Assembly (NCBI GenBank): GCA_902490055.1
Contig: CABUCP010000096.1
Coordinates: 1 to 8,997, forward strand
DNA length: 8,997 nucleotides
From: an uncultured Klebsiella sp.
GTDB lineage: Bacteria; Pseudomonadota; Gammaproteobacteria; Enterobacterales; Enterobacteriaceae
Reading direction: 5' to 3'
Every line of letters starts with the position of its first letter. Positions within the stretch are counted from its first letter, which is position 1. Positions 1 through 7,038 of the stretch are shown one piece after another. The notes below the pieces were generated by a model, which made no database searches, was not told where the DNA came from, and was given only the letters and a program-made list of their open reading frames with translations. The position numbers and the translations under genes were made by a program.

Positions 1-452
1 ATCAAGACAGCGGCAGCGAAATGGTGCTGGTGGGTCTGCTGCGCGGTTCATTCATGTTTATGGCCGACCTGTGCCGTGAAGTGCAGGTGCCGCATGAAGT
101 CGATTTTATGACCGCCTCCAGCTACGGCAGCGGCATGTCCACCACCCGTGATGTGAAGATCCTTAAAGATCTGGATGAAGACATTCGCGGTAAAGATGTG
201 CTGATCGTCGAAGATATTATCGACTCCGGCAATACTCTGTCCAAAGTGCGCGAAATCCTCAGCCTGCGCGAGCCGAAATCTCTGGCGATCTGTACGCTGC
301 TGGATAAGCCAAGCCGTCGTGAAGTGAATGTGCCGGTTGAGTTCGTCGGCTTTGCGATCCCGGATGAGTTCGTGGTGGGCTACGGTATCGACTACGCTCA
401 GCGCTATCGTCATCTGCCGTACGTCGGCAAGGTGATTCTGCTGGACGAGTAA
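1..452 (+). CDS. hpt: Hypoxanthine phosphoribosyltransferase, 3' part (5' end outside window)
   Basis: This cytosolic purine-salvage enzyme joins hypoxanthine (and, more weakly, guanine) to PRPP to give IMP or GMP. The frame is open from the first full codon (position 3) to TAA at 450-452, giving 149 residues. The E. coli protein has 178, so about 29 N-terminal residues lie upstream of the window. The first in-frame ATG at 21 is internal: the residues before it (QDSGSE) continue the family sequence. The PRPP-binding signature [10 protein letters not shown] is at fragment residues 69-78. The flexible-loop region [12 protein letters not shown] and the C-terminal [18 protein letters not shown] segment are also present. 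The gene converges on can. Identification rests on near-identity to E. coli Hpt as remembered and is very secure. Confidence 0.97.
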   Translation, partial: QDSGSEMVLVGLLRGSFMFMADLCREVQVPHEVDFMTASSYGSGMSTTRDVKILKDLDEDIRGKDVLIVEDIIDSGNTLSKVREILSLREPKSLAICTLLDKPSRREVNVPVEFVGFAIPDEFVVGYGIDYAQRYRHLPYVGKVILLDE

Positions 453-465
453 TTATTGTTGCTGT

Positions 466-493
466 CCCGGATAGGGCGCACGCCGTATCCGGG
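466..493. repeat. REP-like palindrome between convergent hpt and can
   Basis: The arms CCCGGATA (466-473) and TATCCGGG (486-493) pair perfectly. After one G/G mismatch (474/485) an inner GGCG/CGCC stem (475-478 with 481-484) continues to a CA turn. Size, GC-rich arms and central imperfection match enterobacterial REP units, which often lie after genes. It sits in a 57-base gap between two converging genes, so it could protect transcript 3' ends or aid termination for both. There is no T-run, so it is not a classic intrinsic terminator. A single unit is seen, not a BIME cluster. REP membership is inferred from shape and sequence resemblance. Confidence 0.6.
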
Positions 494-509
494 GCGGTGA
501 GCGCGGCGG

Positions 510-1172
510 CTATTTATGGTTGGCGTGCTTGCTTTTAAGGTTGGAAATTCCGTGGCGATAGCGCTGTTCGAGGGTTTCCCGGCTCACAGCGGTCACATCA
601 AGATCGCGTAGCAGCCCGTCGTGAATACCATAGGCCCACCCGTGGATCGTCACTTTCTGTCCGCGTTTCCACGCCGATTGCATAATCGTCGAGTGTCCCA
701 GGTTATACACCTGTTCCATCACGTTCAGTTCGCAAAGGGTATCCAGACGGCGCTCTTCCGGCATTTCGCCGAGCAGCGAGCTGTGCTTAAACCAGATATC
801 GCGAATGTGCAGCAGCCAGTTATCGATTAGCCCCAGTTCCGGGTTCTCGACCGCCGCCTGCACGCCGCCGCAGCCGTAGTGGCCGCAAATAATAATGTGT
901 TCGACTTCCAGCACGTCAACGGCGTACTGCACCACCGACAGGCAGTTCAGGTCGGTGTGAATCACCAGGTTGGCGACGTTACGGTGCACAAACAGCTCGC
1001 CGGGTTCCAGGCCAGTCAGGCGCTCTGCGGGGACGCGGCTATCAGAACAGCCAATCCACAGAAAGCGCGGTTTTTGCGCTTGCGAGAGTTTCGCAAAAAA
1101 GCCGGGGTCCTCTTCTACCAGCATTTTTGACCATAGTGCATTGTTGCTGATGAGTGTATCTATGTCATTCAT
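510..1172 (-). CDS. can: Beta-class carbonic anhydrase Can
   Basis: Can is a cytosolic zinc enzyme that interconverts CO2 and bicarbonate and supplies bicarbonate for carboxylation reactions at ambient CO2. The 220-residue length equals the E. coli enzyme (formerly YadF). The beta-class ligands are visible: Cys42 and Asp44 in CSDSR, and the HYGCGG motif (His98, Cys101). Asp44-Arg46 form the catalytic dyad. Trp39 of WIGCSDSR and a Tyr in the GWAYGI segment correspond to the non-catalytic bicarbonate-binding pocket of the type II beta enzymes, so allosteric control by bicarbonate is expected. The start is ATG at 1172 with only a weak ribosome binding site upstream; the residues [11 protein letters not shown] match the family start. 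The gene is divergent from yadG and convergent with hpt, so it is probably a single-gene transcript. Confidence 0.97.
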   Translation of the reverse strand: MNDIDTLISNNALWSKMLVEEDPGFFAKLSQAQKPRFLWIGCSDSRVPAERLTGLEPGELFVHRNVANLVIHTDLNCLSVVQYAVDVLEVEHIIICGHYGCGGVQAAVENPELGLIDNWLLHIRDIWFKHSSLLGEMPEERRLDTLCELNVMEQVYNLGHSTIMQSAWKRGQKVTIHGWAYGIHDGLLRDLDVTAVSRETLEQRYRHGISNLKSKHANHK

Positions 1173-1250
1173 GGACGTTTACGGCCTGTAACCAAGTAAG
1201 TGCGTTGCGCTAATATACATCACGTGTTATGACACGAGAAGAGACATTTA
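1173..1250. promoter_or_regulatory. Divergent can/yadG promoter gap with a small dyad
   Basis: This gap must carry the promoters of both can (leftward) and yadG (rightward). An AT-rich patch TAATATACAT at 1211-1220 gives plausible -10 elements on both strands (TATACA on +, TATATT on -). No convincing -35 is seen, so neither promoter can be fixed. A dyad CGTGT (1223-1227) / ACACG (1232-1236) with a 4-base centre lies just downstream of the patch on the yadG side. It could be an operator or a leader hairpin, but short dyads occur by chance. The yadG ribosome binding site is weak (GAGA at 1241-1244). Confidence 0.35.
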
Positions 1251-2177
1251 ATGACCATTGCTCTGGAATTAAAACAGCTCAAGAAAACCTATCCCGGCGG
1301 GGTTCAGGCGCTGAAAGGCATTGACCTGCAGGTAGAAGCCGGCGACTTTTATGCGCTGCTGGGCCCCAACGGCGCGGGGAAATCCACGACCATCGGCATC
1401 ATTAGTTCGCTGGTCAATAAAACCTCCGGTCAGGTCAACGTCTTCGGTTACGACCTGGAAAAAGATGTGGTGAACGCCAAACGCCAGCTCGGACTGGTGC
1501 CGCAGGAGTTCAACTTCAACCCGTTTGAAACCGTGCAGCAGATCGTCGTAAACCAGGCGGGCTACTACGGCGTTGAACGCAAAGAAGCCGTCGTGCGTAG
1601 CGAAAAGTATCTGAAACAGCTCGATCTGTGGGAAAAACGTAACGAACGCGCGCGGATGCTCTCTGGTGGGATGAAGCGTCGTTTGATGATTGCCCGCGCT
1701 CTGATGCACGAGCCGAAGCTGCTGATTCTGGATGAACCCACCGCCGGCGTGGATATCGAACTGCGCCGCTCGATGTGGGGCTTCCTCAAAGATCTTAACG
1801 ACAAGGGCACCACCATTATCCTCACCACCCACTATCTGGAAGAGGCGGAAATGCTGTGCCGTAATATCGGCATTATCCAGAGCGGCGAGCTGGTTGAAAA
1901 CACCTCAATGAAGGCGCTGCTGGCGAAGCTGAAATCCGAAACCTTTATCCTCGACCTCGCGCCGAAAAGCCCGCTACCGGTGCTTGAGGGTTATCAATAC
2001 CGACTGGTTGATACCTCGACGCTGGAAGTCGAAGTGCTGCGTGAGCAGGGGATCAACAGCGTATTCGCCCAGCTCAGCGCGCAGGGCGTGCAGGTGTTAA
2101 GTATGCGTAACAAAGCCAACCGTCTGGAAGAGCTGTTTGTCACGCTGGTGCATGACAAGAAAGGAGAATCAGCATGA
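1251..2177 (+). CDS. yadG: ABC transporter ATP-binding protein YadG
   Basis: YadG is the cytoplasmic ATPase of a two-gene ABC-2 type transporter whose membrane partner is YadH. The substrate is unknown. All ABC motifs are intact: Walker A GPNGAGKST (38-46), Q-loop Gln85, signature LSGGM (137-141), Walker B LLILDEP (157-163) with catalytic Glu162, D-loop near Asp168 and switch His194. After the nucleotide-binding domain, about 90 C-terminal residues form an accessory region seen in the drug/polysaccharide-exporter type of ABC ATPases. Length (308) equals the E. coli homologue. The ATG start follows a weak purine-rich site, and MTIALEL matches the family N-terminus. The gene ends in an ATGA overlap with yadH, so translation is probably coupled. 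An export role is inferred from the family. Confidence 0.95.
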   Translation: MTIALELKQLKKTYPGGVQALKGIDLQVEAGDFYALLGPNGAGKSTTIGIISSLVNKTSGQVNVFGYDLEKDVVNAKRQLGLVPQEFNFNPFETVQQIVVNQAGYYGVERKEAVVRSEKYLKQLDLWEKRNERARMLSGGMKRRLMIARALMHEPKLLILDEPTAGVDIELRRSMWGFLKDLNDKGTTIILTTHYLEEAEMLCRNIGIIQSGELVENTSMKALLAKLKSETFILDLAPKSPLPVLEGYQYRLVDTSTLEVEVLREQGINSVFAQLSAQGVQVLSMRNKANRLEELFVTLVHDKKGESA

Positions 2178-2944
2178 TGCAGCTTTATTGGGTCGCGCTG
2201 AAAAGCATCTGGACCAAAGAGATCCACCGGTTCATGCGTATCTGGATCCAAACCCTGGTGCCGCCGGTGATCACTATGACCCTCTATTTCGTCATCTTCG
2301 GCAACCTGATTGGTTCGCGGATCGGCGAGATGCACGGTTTCACCTATATGCAGTTTATCGTGCCGGGGTTGATTATGATGGCGGTGATCACCAACGCCTA
2401 CGCCAACGTGGCCTCGTCGTTCTTCAGCGCCAAGTTCCAGCGCAATATTGAAGAGCTACTGGTGGCGCCGGTACCGACCCATGTCGTTATCGCCGGTTAT
2501 GTTGGCGGCGGGGTGGCGCGCGGGCTGCTCGTCGGGATTCTGGTGACCGCCATTTCGCTGTTCTTCGTGCCGTTCCAGGTCCACTCGTGGCTGTTCGTCG
2601 GCCTGACGCTGCTGTTGACGGCGATTCTGTTCTCGCTGGCGGGTCTGCTTAATGCGGTGTTTGCGAAAACCTTCGACGATATCAGCCTGATCCCGACCTT
2701 CGTGCTGACGCCGCTGACCTACCTTGGCGGGGTGTTCTATTCCCTGACGTTGCTGCCGCCGTTTTGGCAGGCGCTGTCGCATCTGAACCCGATCGTCTAC
2801 ATGATTAGCGGCTTCCGTTTTGGCTTCCTTGGTATTAATGACGTGCCGCTGGCCACCACTTTTGGCGTGCTGGTGGTGTTTATCGTCGCGTTTTACCTGC
2901 TGTGCTGGTACTTAATTCAGCGCGGACGCGGCCTGCGTAGCTAA
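2174..2944 (+). CDS. yadH: ABC-2 type transporter permease YadH
   Basis: YadH is the inner-membrane permease partner of YadG, likely acting as a dimer with two YadG subunits. The 256 residues include about six hydrophobic segments (roughly 26-46, 59-78, 104-130, 138-162, 172-192 and 229-249). A conserved ABC-2 loop NPIVYMISGFRFG precedes the last segment. The charged N-terminal helix (about 10-24) resembles the cytosolic coupling helix of this family. The start ATG at 2174 overlaps the yadG stop by 4 bases and has a good AAGGAG site at 2161-2166, seven bases upstream. The next codon is also ATG, so the exact first residue could shift by one. The family includes drug, teichoic acid and polysaccharide exporters. 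The cargo cannot be read from the sequence. Confidence 0.95.
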   Translation: MMQLYWVALKSIWTKEIHRFMRIWIQTLVPPVITMTLYFVIFGNLIGSRIGEMHGFTYMQFIVPGLIMMAVITNAYANVASSFFSAKFQRNIEELLVAPVPTHVVIAGYVGGGVARGLLVGILVTAISLFFVPFQVHSWLFVGLTLLLTAILFSLAGLLNAVFAKTFDDISLIPTFVLTPLTYLGGVFYSLTLLPPFWQALSHLNPIVYMISGFRFGFLGINDVPLATTFGVLVVFIVAFYLLCWYLIQRGRGLRS

Positions 2945-2955
2945 TCCTTTGTGCC

Positions 2956-2989
2956 AGCGCCCCGGTTCATTGCACTTTGCCGGGGCGCT
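2956..2989 (+). terminator. Strong GC hairpin after yadH
   Basis: A perfect 10-bp stem, AGCGCCCCGG (2956-2965) with CCGGGGCGCT (2980-2989), encloses a 14-base loop. It begins 11 bases after the yadH stop. There is no clear T-run after it (AAACGTTAATC follows), so it may be a weak terminator, an RNA 3'-end protector or a processing barrier rather than a textbook intrinsic terminator. It separates the yadGH unit from yadI, which has its own strong ribosome binding site. Confidence 0.65.
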
Positions 2990-3034
2990 AAACGTTAATC
3001 TTTGATACCCATCACCCCGCCTCAACGCTTCCCC

Positions 3035-3061
3035 TGCTAAATTGTTTGCCTGCTAAGGAGG
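3035..3061 (+). promoter_or_regulatory. Possible yadI promoter and strong ribosome binding site
   Basis: TGCTAAATT at 3035-3043 reads as an extended -10 (TG-n-TAAATT), but no good -35 is present, so the promoter is tentative. It is also close to the gene, which would give a very short leader. AAGGAGG at 3055-3061 is a full Shine-Dalgarno match, six bases before the yadI ATG, and fixes that start firmly. Confidence 0.35.
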
Positions 3062-3067
3062 TAGGCG

Positions 3068-3508
3068 ATGTTAGGTTGGGTAATTACCTGTCATGATGAG
3101 CTGGCGCAGGAGATGCTGGATCGTCTGGAGAAAAAGTTTGGCCCGCTGGCGCAATGCCGGGCGGTGAATTACTGGCGTAATCTGAGCAGTAATATGCTCA
3201 GCCGCATGATGTGCGATGCGCTGCATGCGACCGACTGCGGCAGTGGGGTGATTTTTCTGACCGATAAAACCGGCGCCGCGCCGTATCGCGCCGCTGCGCT
3301 AATGAGCCATAAGCATACCCACTGTGAAGTCATTTCCGGTATTCGCTATCCATTGCTGGAGCAAATGTATTTGCAACGCCACACCCTGAGCAGCGACGCG
3401 TTCCGTAACGCCATCGTTAGCGCTGGAGGACCGACGGTGAGCAGCCTCTGGCATCAGCAACAAAAAAATCCGCCTTTTCGTTTGCTGCACGATACGTTTG
3501 GAAATTAA
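3068..3508 (+). CDS. yadI: Lone PTS EIIA domain protein YadI (mannose family)
   Basis: This 146-residue cytosolic protein resembles the EIIA domains of the mannose/N-acetylgalactosamine PTS family (AgaF type) and matches E. coli YadI in length. In that family the EIIA accepts phosphate from HPr on an N-terminal histidine; here His9 in WVITCHD is in the right place after the first beta strand. The segment GVIFLTDKTGAAPYRAA (about 59-75) corresponds to the conserved strand and DxxGxxP turn of the fold. No EIIB, EIIC or EIID gene is adjacent, so it may serve a distant PTS or act as a phosphorylation sensor. E. coli YadI differs most in the C-terminal quarter, and so does this copy, which ends in LLHDTFGN. 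The start is fixed by a perfect AAGGAGG site. Family is well supported; role is unknown. Confidence 0.92.
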   Translation: MLGWVITCHDELAQEMLDRLEKKFGPLAQCRAVNYWRNLSSNMLSRMMCDALHATDCGSGVIFLTDKTGAAPYRAAALMSHKHTHCEVISGIRYPLLEQMYLQRHTLSSDAFRNAIVSAGGPTVSSLWHQQQKNPPFRLLHDTFGN

Positions 3509-3511
3509 GCA

Positions 3512-3539
3512 TTAGCATTGATGCCGCTTTTGTTACAAT
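3512..3539 (+). promoter_or_regulatory. Predicted sigma-70 promoter of yadE (extended -10)
   Basis: TTAGCA (3512-3517) as -35, a 16-base spacer, and TACAAT (3534-3539) preceded by TGT form a good extended -10 promoter. Transcription would start near 3546, just after the yadI stop at 3508. This places the start point downstream of the upstream in-frame TTG (3518) and ATG (3521) and so argues for yadE translation from 3566 or 3572. Confidence 0.55.
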
Positions 3540-3565
3540 GGCGGCAGTTCAGGTTTACCGGTTCG

Positions 3566-4819
3566 ATGCGCATGTTTGTCCGAGTGATTACGCTCTTCCT
3601 TCTGCTGGCGTCGGTCAGCGTTTCCGCTAGTCTGCTCAGCCAGCAGGGCGTTCCCGCGCGCTATATGCAAATCACTGAAGATGCCGATATCTGGGCGCAG
3701 GTGGGCAATCACGTGGTCAGCGTCGGCAACGTTCGCGCCGGGCAGATCCTCGCAGTGGTGCCGACTACGGCGGACTACTACGAATTCAACTTTGGCTTCG
3801 GTACCGGCTTTATTGATAAAGGGCATCTCGGGCCGGTGCAGGGGGGAAAACGGGTTGAGGATAGCCTCGGTGATTTAAACCGACCGCTGAGCAACCAGAA
3901 CCTGCTGACCTGGAAAGATACGCCGGTCTATGATGCGCCGTCGGCGGGTAGCGCGCCCTTCGGTACGCTGGCCAACAATCTGCGCTATCCGATTATCAGC
4001 AAGCTGAAAGACCGTCTTAATCAAACCTGGTTTCAAATCCGCATCGGCAATCGGCTGGCATGGGTGAGCAGCCTGGATGCGCAGGAGGATAATGGCATCC
4101 CGCTACTGACCTACCACCATATTCTGCGCGATGAAGAGAACAGCCGCTTTCGCCATACTTCGACCACAACCTCGGTACGCGCGTTTAGTAATCAGATGAC
4201 CTGGCTGCGCGACCAGGGTTATACCACCCTAAACATGTACCAGTTGGAAGGATATCTGCGTAATAAAATCAATCTCCCGGCGCGCTCGGTAGTGATTACC
4301 TTTGATGACGGCCTGAAATCGGTGAATCGCTATGCTTACCCGATCCTCAAGCAGTACGGCTTCCACGCCACCGCGTTTATTATCTCTTCGCGCATTAAAC
4401 GTCATCCGCAGCAGTGGGACCCGAAGTCGCTACAGTTTATGAGCATTTCCGAGCTCCGACAGATTCAGGACGTGTTTGATATCCAATCGCATACCCATTT
4501 CCTGCACCGGGTTGATGCCGCCCGCCATCCGATTCTCCTCAGCCGCAGCTACCATAATATTCTCTTTGATTTTGAGCATTCGCGACGGGCGCTGAGTCAG
4601 TTTAATCCACACGTACTGTATCTTTCGTATCCGTTCGGCGGTTATAACGCGACGGCGGTTAAAGCAGCCAACGATGCGGGTTTTCATCTGGCGGTGACGA
4701 CGGTAAGAGGGAAGGTGAAGCCGGGGGATAATCCGTTCCTGTTGAAGCGGCTGTATATCTTGCGCACCGATTCGTTGGAGACGATGTCGCGGCTTATCAG
4801 CAATCAGCCGCAGGGATAA
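3566..4819 (+). CDS. yadE: Secreted polysaccharide deacetylase family protein YadE
   Basis: YadE is a predicted periplasmic or envelope carbohydrate deacetylase of the NodB-homology (CE4-like) superfamily; its substrate is unknown. The frame is open from 3518, but ATG 3566 is chosen (417 residues; ATG 3572 would give 415) because a promoter lies at 3512-3539. This start also exposes a clean signal peptide: basic MRMFVR, hydrophobic core [13 protein letters not shown], and likely cleavage after VSA. Residues about 22-190 form an N-terminal region of uncertain fold with SH3-like repeats ([28 protein letters not shown]). The deacetylase domain follows LTYHH, with TFDDG at 245-249 (catalytic Asp), HTHFLH at 309-314 (likely metal ligands) and YPFGGY at 355-360. 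No good Shine-Dalgarno precedes either ATG, so expression may be low. The gene converges on panD. Confidence 0.9.
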   Translation: MRMFVRVITLFLLLASVSVSASLLSQQGVPARYMQITEDADIWAQVGNHVVSVGNVRAGQILAVVPTTADYYEFNFGFGTGFIDKGHLGPVQGGKRVEDSLGDLNRPLSNQNLLTWKDTPVYDAPSAGSAPFGTLANNLRYPIISKLKDRLNQTWFQIRIGNRLAWVSSLDAQEDNGIPLLTYHHILRDEENSRFRHTSTTTSVRAFSNQMTWLRDQGYTTLNMYQLEGYLRNKINLPARSVVITFDDGLKSVNRYAYPILKQYGFHATAFIISSRIKRHPQQWDPKSLQFMSISELRQIQDVFDIQSHTHFLHRVDAARHPILLSRSYHNILFDFEHSRRALSQFNPHVLYLSYPFGGYNATAVKAANDAGFHLAVTTVRGKVKPGDNPFLLKRLYILRTDSLETMSRLISNQPQG

Positions 4820-4821
4820 AT

Positions 4822-4847
4822 CGGCGCCGCGGCTGAACGCAGCGCCG
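4822..4847. terminator. Hairpin between convergent yadE and panD
   Basis: CGGCGC (4822-4827) pairs with GCGCCG (4842-4847). An alternative inner GCTG/CAGC stem (4832-4835 with 4840-4843) competes with it. On the minus strand the hairpin is followed by ATTTAT, so it could be a weak terminator for panD. On the plus strand no T-run follows. It sits in the 35-base gap between two converging genes, where a shared termination site is expected. Confidence 0.4.
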
Positions 4848-4854
4848 TGAAGGA

Positions 4855-5235
4855 TCAGGCGACCTGAACCGGAATGGCTTTCGCCTGGCGTTTCATTTCG
4901 TTGTCGCCTTCGAAGTAGGCGACTTTCGGCTGCCAGCTACGCGCTTCTTCATCAGACATGGTGACGAAGCTGGCGATGATCAGAATATCGCCGACGCTTG
5001 CGCAGTGTGCCGCCGCGCCGTTGACGGAAATAATCTTTGACCCGCGCTCGGCGGCGATCGCATAGGTGGAGAAACGGTTACCGTTGGTCACGTTCCACAG
5101 ATGAATGGCTTCGTTTTCCAGAATACCGGCGGCTTCAAGGAAATCCTGATCAATGGCGCAGGAACCTTCGTAGTGCAGGTCAGCCTGGGTGACTTTAACG
5201 CGGTGGAGCTTGCCCTGCAGCATATTACGCATCAT
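4855..5235 (-). CDS. panD: Aspartate 1-decarboxylase proenzyme PanD
   Basis: PanD converts L-aspartate to beta-alanine, which PanC joins to pantoate. It is a pyruvoyl enzyme made as a proenzyme that cuts itself between Gly24 and Ser25; the EGSC site is intact at 23-26. Lys9, Arg54, Thr57 and Tyr58, known to matter for catalysis or maturation, are all present. The 126-residue length from ATG 5235 equals E. coli PanD. A TTG six codons upstream (5253) is in frame but would add residues not seen in the family. The purine-rich GGAAGGTAGAAGAG before the ATG serves as ribosome binding site. In enterics, maturation is helped by PanZ/PanM, encoded elsewhere, and coupled to CoA feedback (family knowledge). 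The gene follows panC after 82 bases with a hairpin, so it may be partly separate from panBC. Confidence 0.97.
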   Translation of the reverse strand: MMRNMLQGKLHRVKVTQADLHYEGSCAIDQDFLEAAGILENEAIHLWNVTNGNRFSTYAIAAERGSKIISVNGAAAHCASVGDILIIASFVTMSDEEARSWQPKVAYFEGDNEMKRQAKAIPVQVA

Positions 5236-5265
5236 AACTCTTCTACCTTCCAACCATTATGTAGC

Positions 5266-5288
5266 AAAGCGGACACGGCATCCGCTTT
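5266..5288 (-). terminator. Hairpin between panC and panD
   Basis: AAAGCGGA (5266-5273) and TCCGCTTT (5281-5288) form a perfect 8-bp stem with a 7-base loop. Read leftward, in the direction of panC to panD, the stem closes in a short TTT followed by GCTACATAATGG. It could partly end the panBC transcript, protect its 3' end, or act as a leader structure for panD, whose start lies about 30 bases further on. The T-run is too short for a confident terminator call. A second, weaker 5-bp stem (ACCCG/CGGGT followed by TATTTTC on the minus strand, about 5299-5317) lies immediately after the panC stop. Confidence 0.45.
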
Positions 5289-5317
5289 GAGAAAATAACC
5301 CGATCTTGAGCGCGGGT

Positions 5318-6172
5318 CTACTGGCCCAACTCGACGATTTTATTATCGATCAGGCGTGCCTGGCCGAGCCACGCCGCCATCAGGATCACCGCGCGTTTGC
5401 TGGTATCCGTTAGCTCCAGCAGGGTATCCGCATCGCGGATCTGGATATCGTCGGCGCGGAAGCCTTTTTCGTTGAGCTCCTGCTCGGCGATAGCGATAAC
5501 CTCTTCAAGGTTACGTTCCCCTGCGGCCAGCTTTTCCGCCACCGCGCTCAGTACCTTATACAGGCCGGGGGCGATTTTACGCTGTTCGGCAGTCAGATAA
5601 CCGTTACGCGAGCTCAGCGCCAGGCCATCTTTAGCGCGGATAATCGGCACGCCGACGATCTCAATGTCGTAGCCCATATCGGCGACCATTTTGCGGATCA
5701 GCGCCAACTGCTGGAAATCCTTCTCGCCGAAGCAGGCGACATCCGGTTGTACCAGGTTGAACAGTTTGCTGACGATGGTCGAAACGCCGCGGAAGTGACC
5801 CGGACGGCTGGCGCCCTCCAGCATGGTCGACAGGCCCGGGACCTCAACGAAGGTTTGTCCTTCGGTACCCTGCGGATAGACTTCCGCCGGCGCCGGGGCA
5901 AAAACAAAATCGACCTTGCGCTTGTTCAGCTTTTCGCAATCTTCCTGCAGGGTGCGCGGGTAGCGTACCAGATCGTCCGGGCGGTCAAATTGCATTGGAT
6001 TCACGAAGATACTGACCACCACGACGTCCGCGCTGGCTTTGGCTTCATCAACCAGTTTCATATGACCATCGTGCAGGTTGCCCATGGTGGGAACCAGCGC
6101 AATGCGCTTACCTTCCTGGCGTAAACGACGGATATGCTGGCGCAGCAGCGGCAGGGTTTCAATAATCAGCAC
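5318..6172 (-). CDS. panC: Pantothenate synthetase PanC
   Basis: PanC (pantoate-beta-alanine ligase) makes pantothenate from D-pantoate, beta-alanine and ATP through a pantoyl-adenylate intermediate in the cytosol. It belongs to the nucleotidyltransferase superfamily: MGNLHDGH holds the HxGH motif (His34, His37), ALSSRN at 185-190 is the KMSKS-like loop, and GEKDFQQ (149-155) lines the active site. The 284 residues compare with 283 in E. coli. The start is GTG at 6170-6172, supported by an AAGGAG site (complement of 6180-6185) seven bases upstream and by the family N-terminus [11 protein letters not shown]. That ribosome binding site runs into the panB stop codon and only 11 bases separate the genes, so panB-panC translation is probably coupled. 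Confidence 0.97.
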   Translation of the reverse strand: MLIIETLPLLRQHIRRLRQEGKRIALVPTMGNLHDGHMKLVDEAKASADVVVVSIFVNPMQFDRPDDLVRYPRTLQEDCEKLNKRKVDFVFAPAPAEVYPQGTEGQTFVEVPGLSTMLEGASRPGHFRGVSTIVSKLFNLVQPDVACFGEKDFQQLALIRKMVADMGYDIEIVGVPIIRAKDGLALSSRNGYLTAEQRKIAPGLYKVLSAVAEKLAAGERNLEEVIAIAEQELNEKGFRADDIQIRDADTLLELTDTSKRAVILMAAWLGQARLIDNKIVELGQ

Positions 6173-6183
6173 AACAAGACTCC

Positions 6184-6975
6184 TTAATGGAAACTATGTT
6201 CTTCGCCCGGATAGACTCCGGATTCGACTTCGGCAATATACTGCCGCACCGCGGCGCGGATGTCGCCCGCTTCGGCGAGGAAATTTTTGGCGAATTTAGG
6301 AATGTGGCCGCCGGTAATACCGAATGCATCATGCATCACCAGGATTTGCCCGTCGGTTACGTTGCCCGCGCCGATGCCGATAACCGGAATCGTCAGCGCT
6401 TCGGTGATCCGTTTTGCCAGTTCTACCGGTACGCACTCCAGCACCAGCAGCTGCGCGCCCGCCGCTTCCAGCGCTAATGCGTCATCAAACAGCGTCTGCG
6501 CCGCATCGCCGCGGCCCTGCACTTTATAGCCGCCGAATACGTTCACCGACTGCGGCGTTAAGCCGAGGTGACCGCAAACCGGTACCGCACGTTCCGCCAG
6601 CATTCTAACGGTATCCGCAAGCCAGGCGCCGCCTTCGATTTTGACCATATTCGCGCCGGCGCGCATCACCACGGCGGCATTGTCGAAGGTCTGTTGCGGC
6701 GTGGCGTAGGCCATGAACGGCAGATCGGCGAGCAGCAGGCTGTTCGGCGCGCCGCGGCGTACCGCACGAGTGTGGTAGGCGATATCTTCAACGGTCACCG
6801 GCAGGGTGGAGTCGTGGCCCTGTACCGTCATCCCCAGCGAATCGCCAACCAGCAGGACGTTAATGCCTTCATCGGCAAACAGCTTAGCGAAGCTGTAATC
6901 GTAGGCGGTAATGGTGGCGAAGCGCTTTTTCTCCTGTTTGCATTTCTGCAGCAGGGCAATGGTGGTCGGTTTCAT
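6184..6975 (-). CDS. panB: 3-methyl-2-oxobutanoate hydroxymethyltransferase PanB
   Basis: PanB performs the first committed pantothenate step: it transfers a hydroxymethyl group from 5,10-methylene-tetrahydrofolate to ketoisovalerate, giving ketopantoate. The enzyme is a cytosolic decamer with a TIM-barrel fold. Magnesium ligands Asp45 (VGDSLG), Asp84 (LLADLPF) and Glu114 (KIEGG) are present, as is the catalytic glutamate (Glu180 in LVLECVP, Glu181 in E. coli). The protein has 263 residues, one fewer than in E. coli, because the surface segment after GRGD is one residue shorter. The ATG at 6975 is preceded by AGGAAA with a 5-base spacing. It heads a panB-panC unit; PanE, the ketopantoate reductase needed between the two steps, is not in this window. 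Confidence 0.98.
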   Translation of the reverse strand: MKPTTIALLQKCKQEKKRFATITAYDYSFAKLFADEGINVLLVGDSLGMTVQGHDSTLPVTVEDIAYHTRAVRRGAPNSLLLADLPFMAYATPQQTFDNAAVVMRAGANMVKIEGGAWLADTVRMLAERAVPVCGHLGLTPQSVNVFGGYKVQGRGDAAQTLFDDALALEAAGAQLLVLECVPVELAKRITEALTIPVIGIGAGNVTDGQILVMHDAFGITGGHIPKFAKNFLAEAGDIRAAVRQYIAEVESGVYPGEEHSFH

Positions 6976-7010
6976 AACGTTTCCTGATGATGAAAGTCAT
7001 ATTAACCGGC

Positions 7011-7038
7011 ATTCTAACAGCAGCATTCAGGGGGGCAA
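7011..7038 (-). promoter_or_regulatory. Predicted panB promoter (extended -10)
   Basis: On the minus strand TGTTAGAAT (complement of 7011-7019) forms an extended -10, with hexamer TAGAAT at 7011-7016. TTGCCC (complement of 7033-7038) is a candidate -35 at 16-base spacing. Transcription would start around 7004, giving a leader of about 30 bases before panB. This suggests panBC can be transcribed independently of pcnB-folK. The rest of the 121-base panB-folK gap shows only a T6 run about 10 bases after folK, preceded by no convincing stem. Confidence 0.5.

Noticed and set aside
1269..1832. A 187-codon open frame on the - strand opposite yadG
   Set aside because: It mirrors yadG codons in a GC-rich gene and has no independent start signal or family features.
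3518..3565. TTG 3518 or ATG 3521 as the yadE start
   Set aside because: A good promoter overlaps this stretch, and the extra 16 residues would spoil the signal peptide.
5236..5253. An in-frame TTG six codons upstream of panD as the start
   Set aside because: PanD is 126 residues from ATG 5235, as in the family. The upstream residues would consist of the ribosome binding site region.
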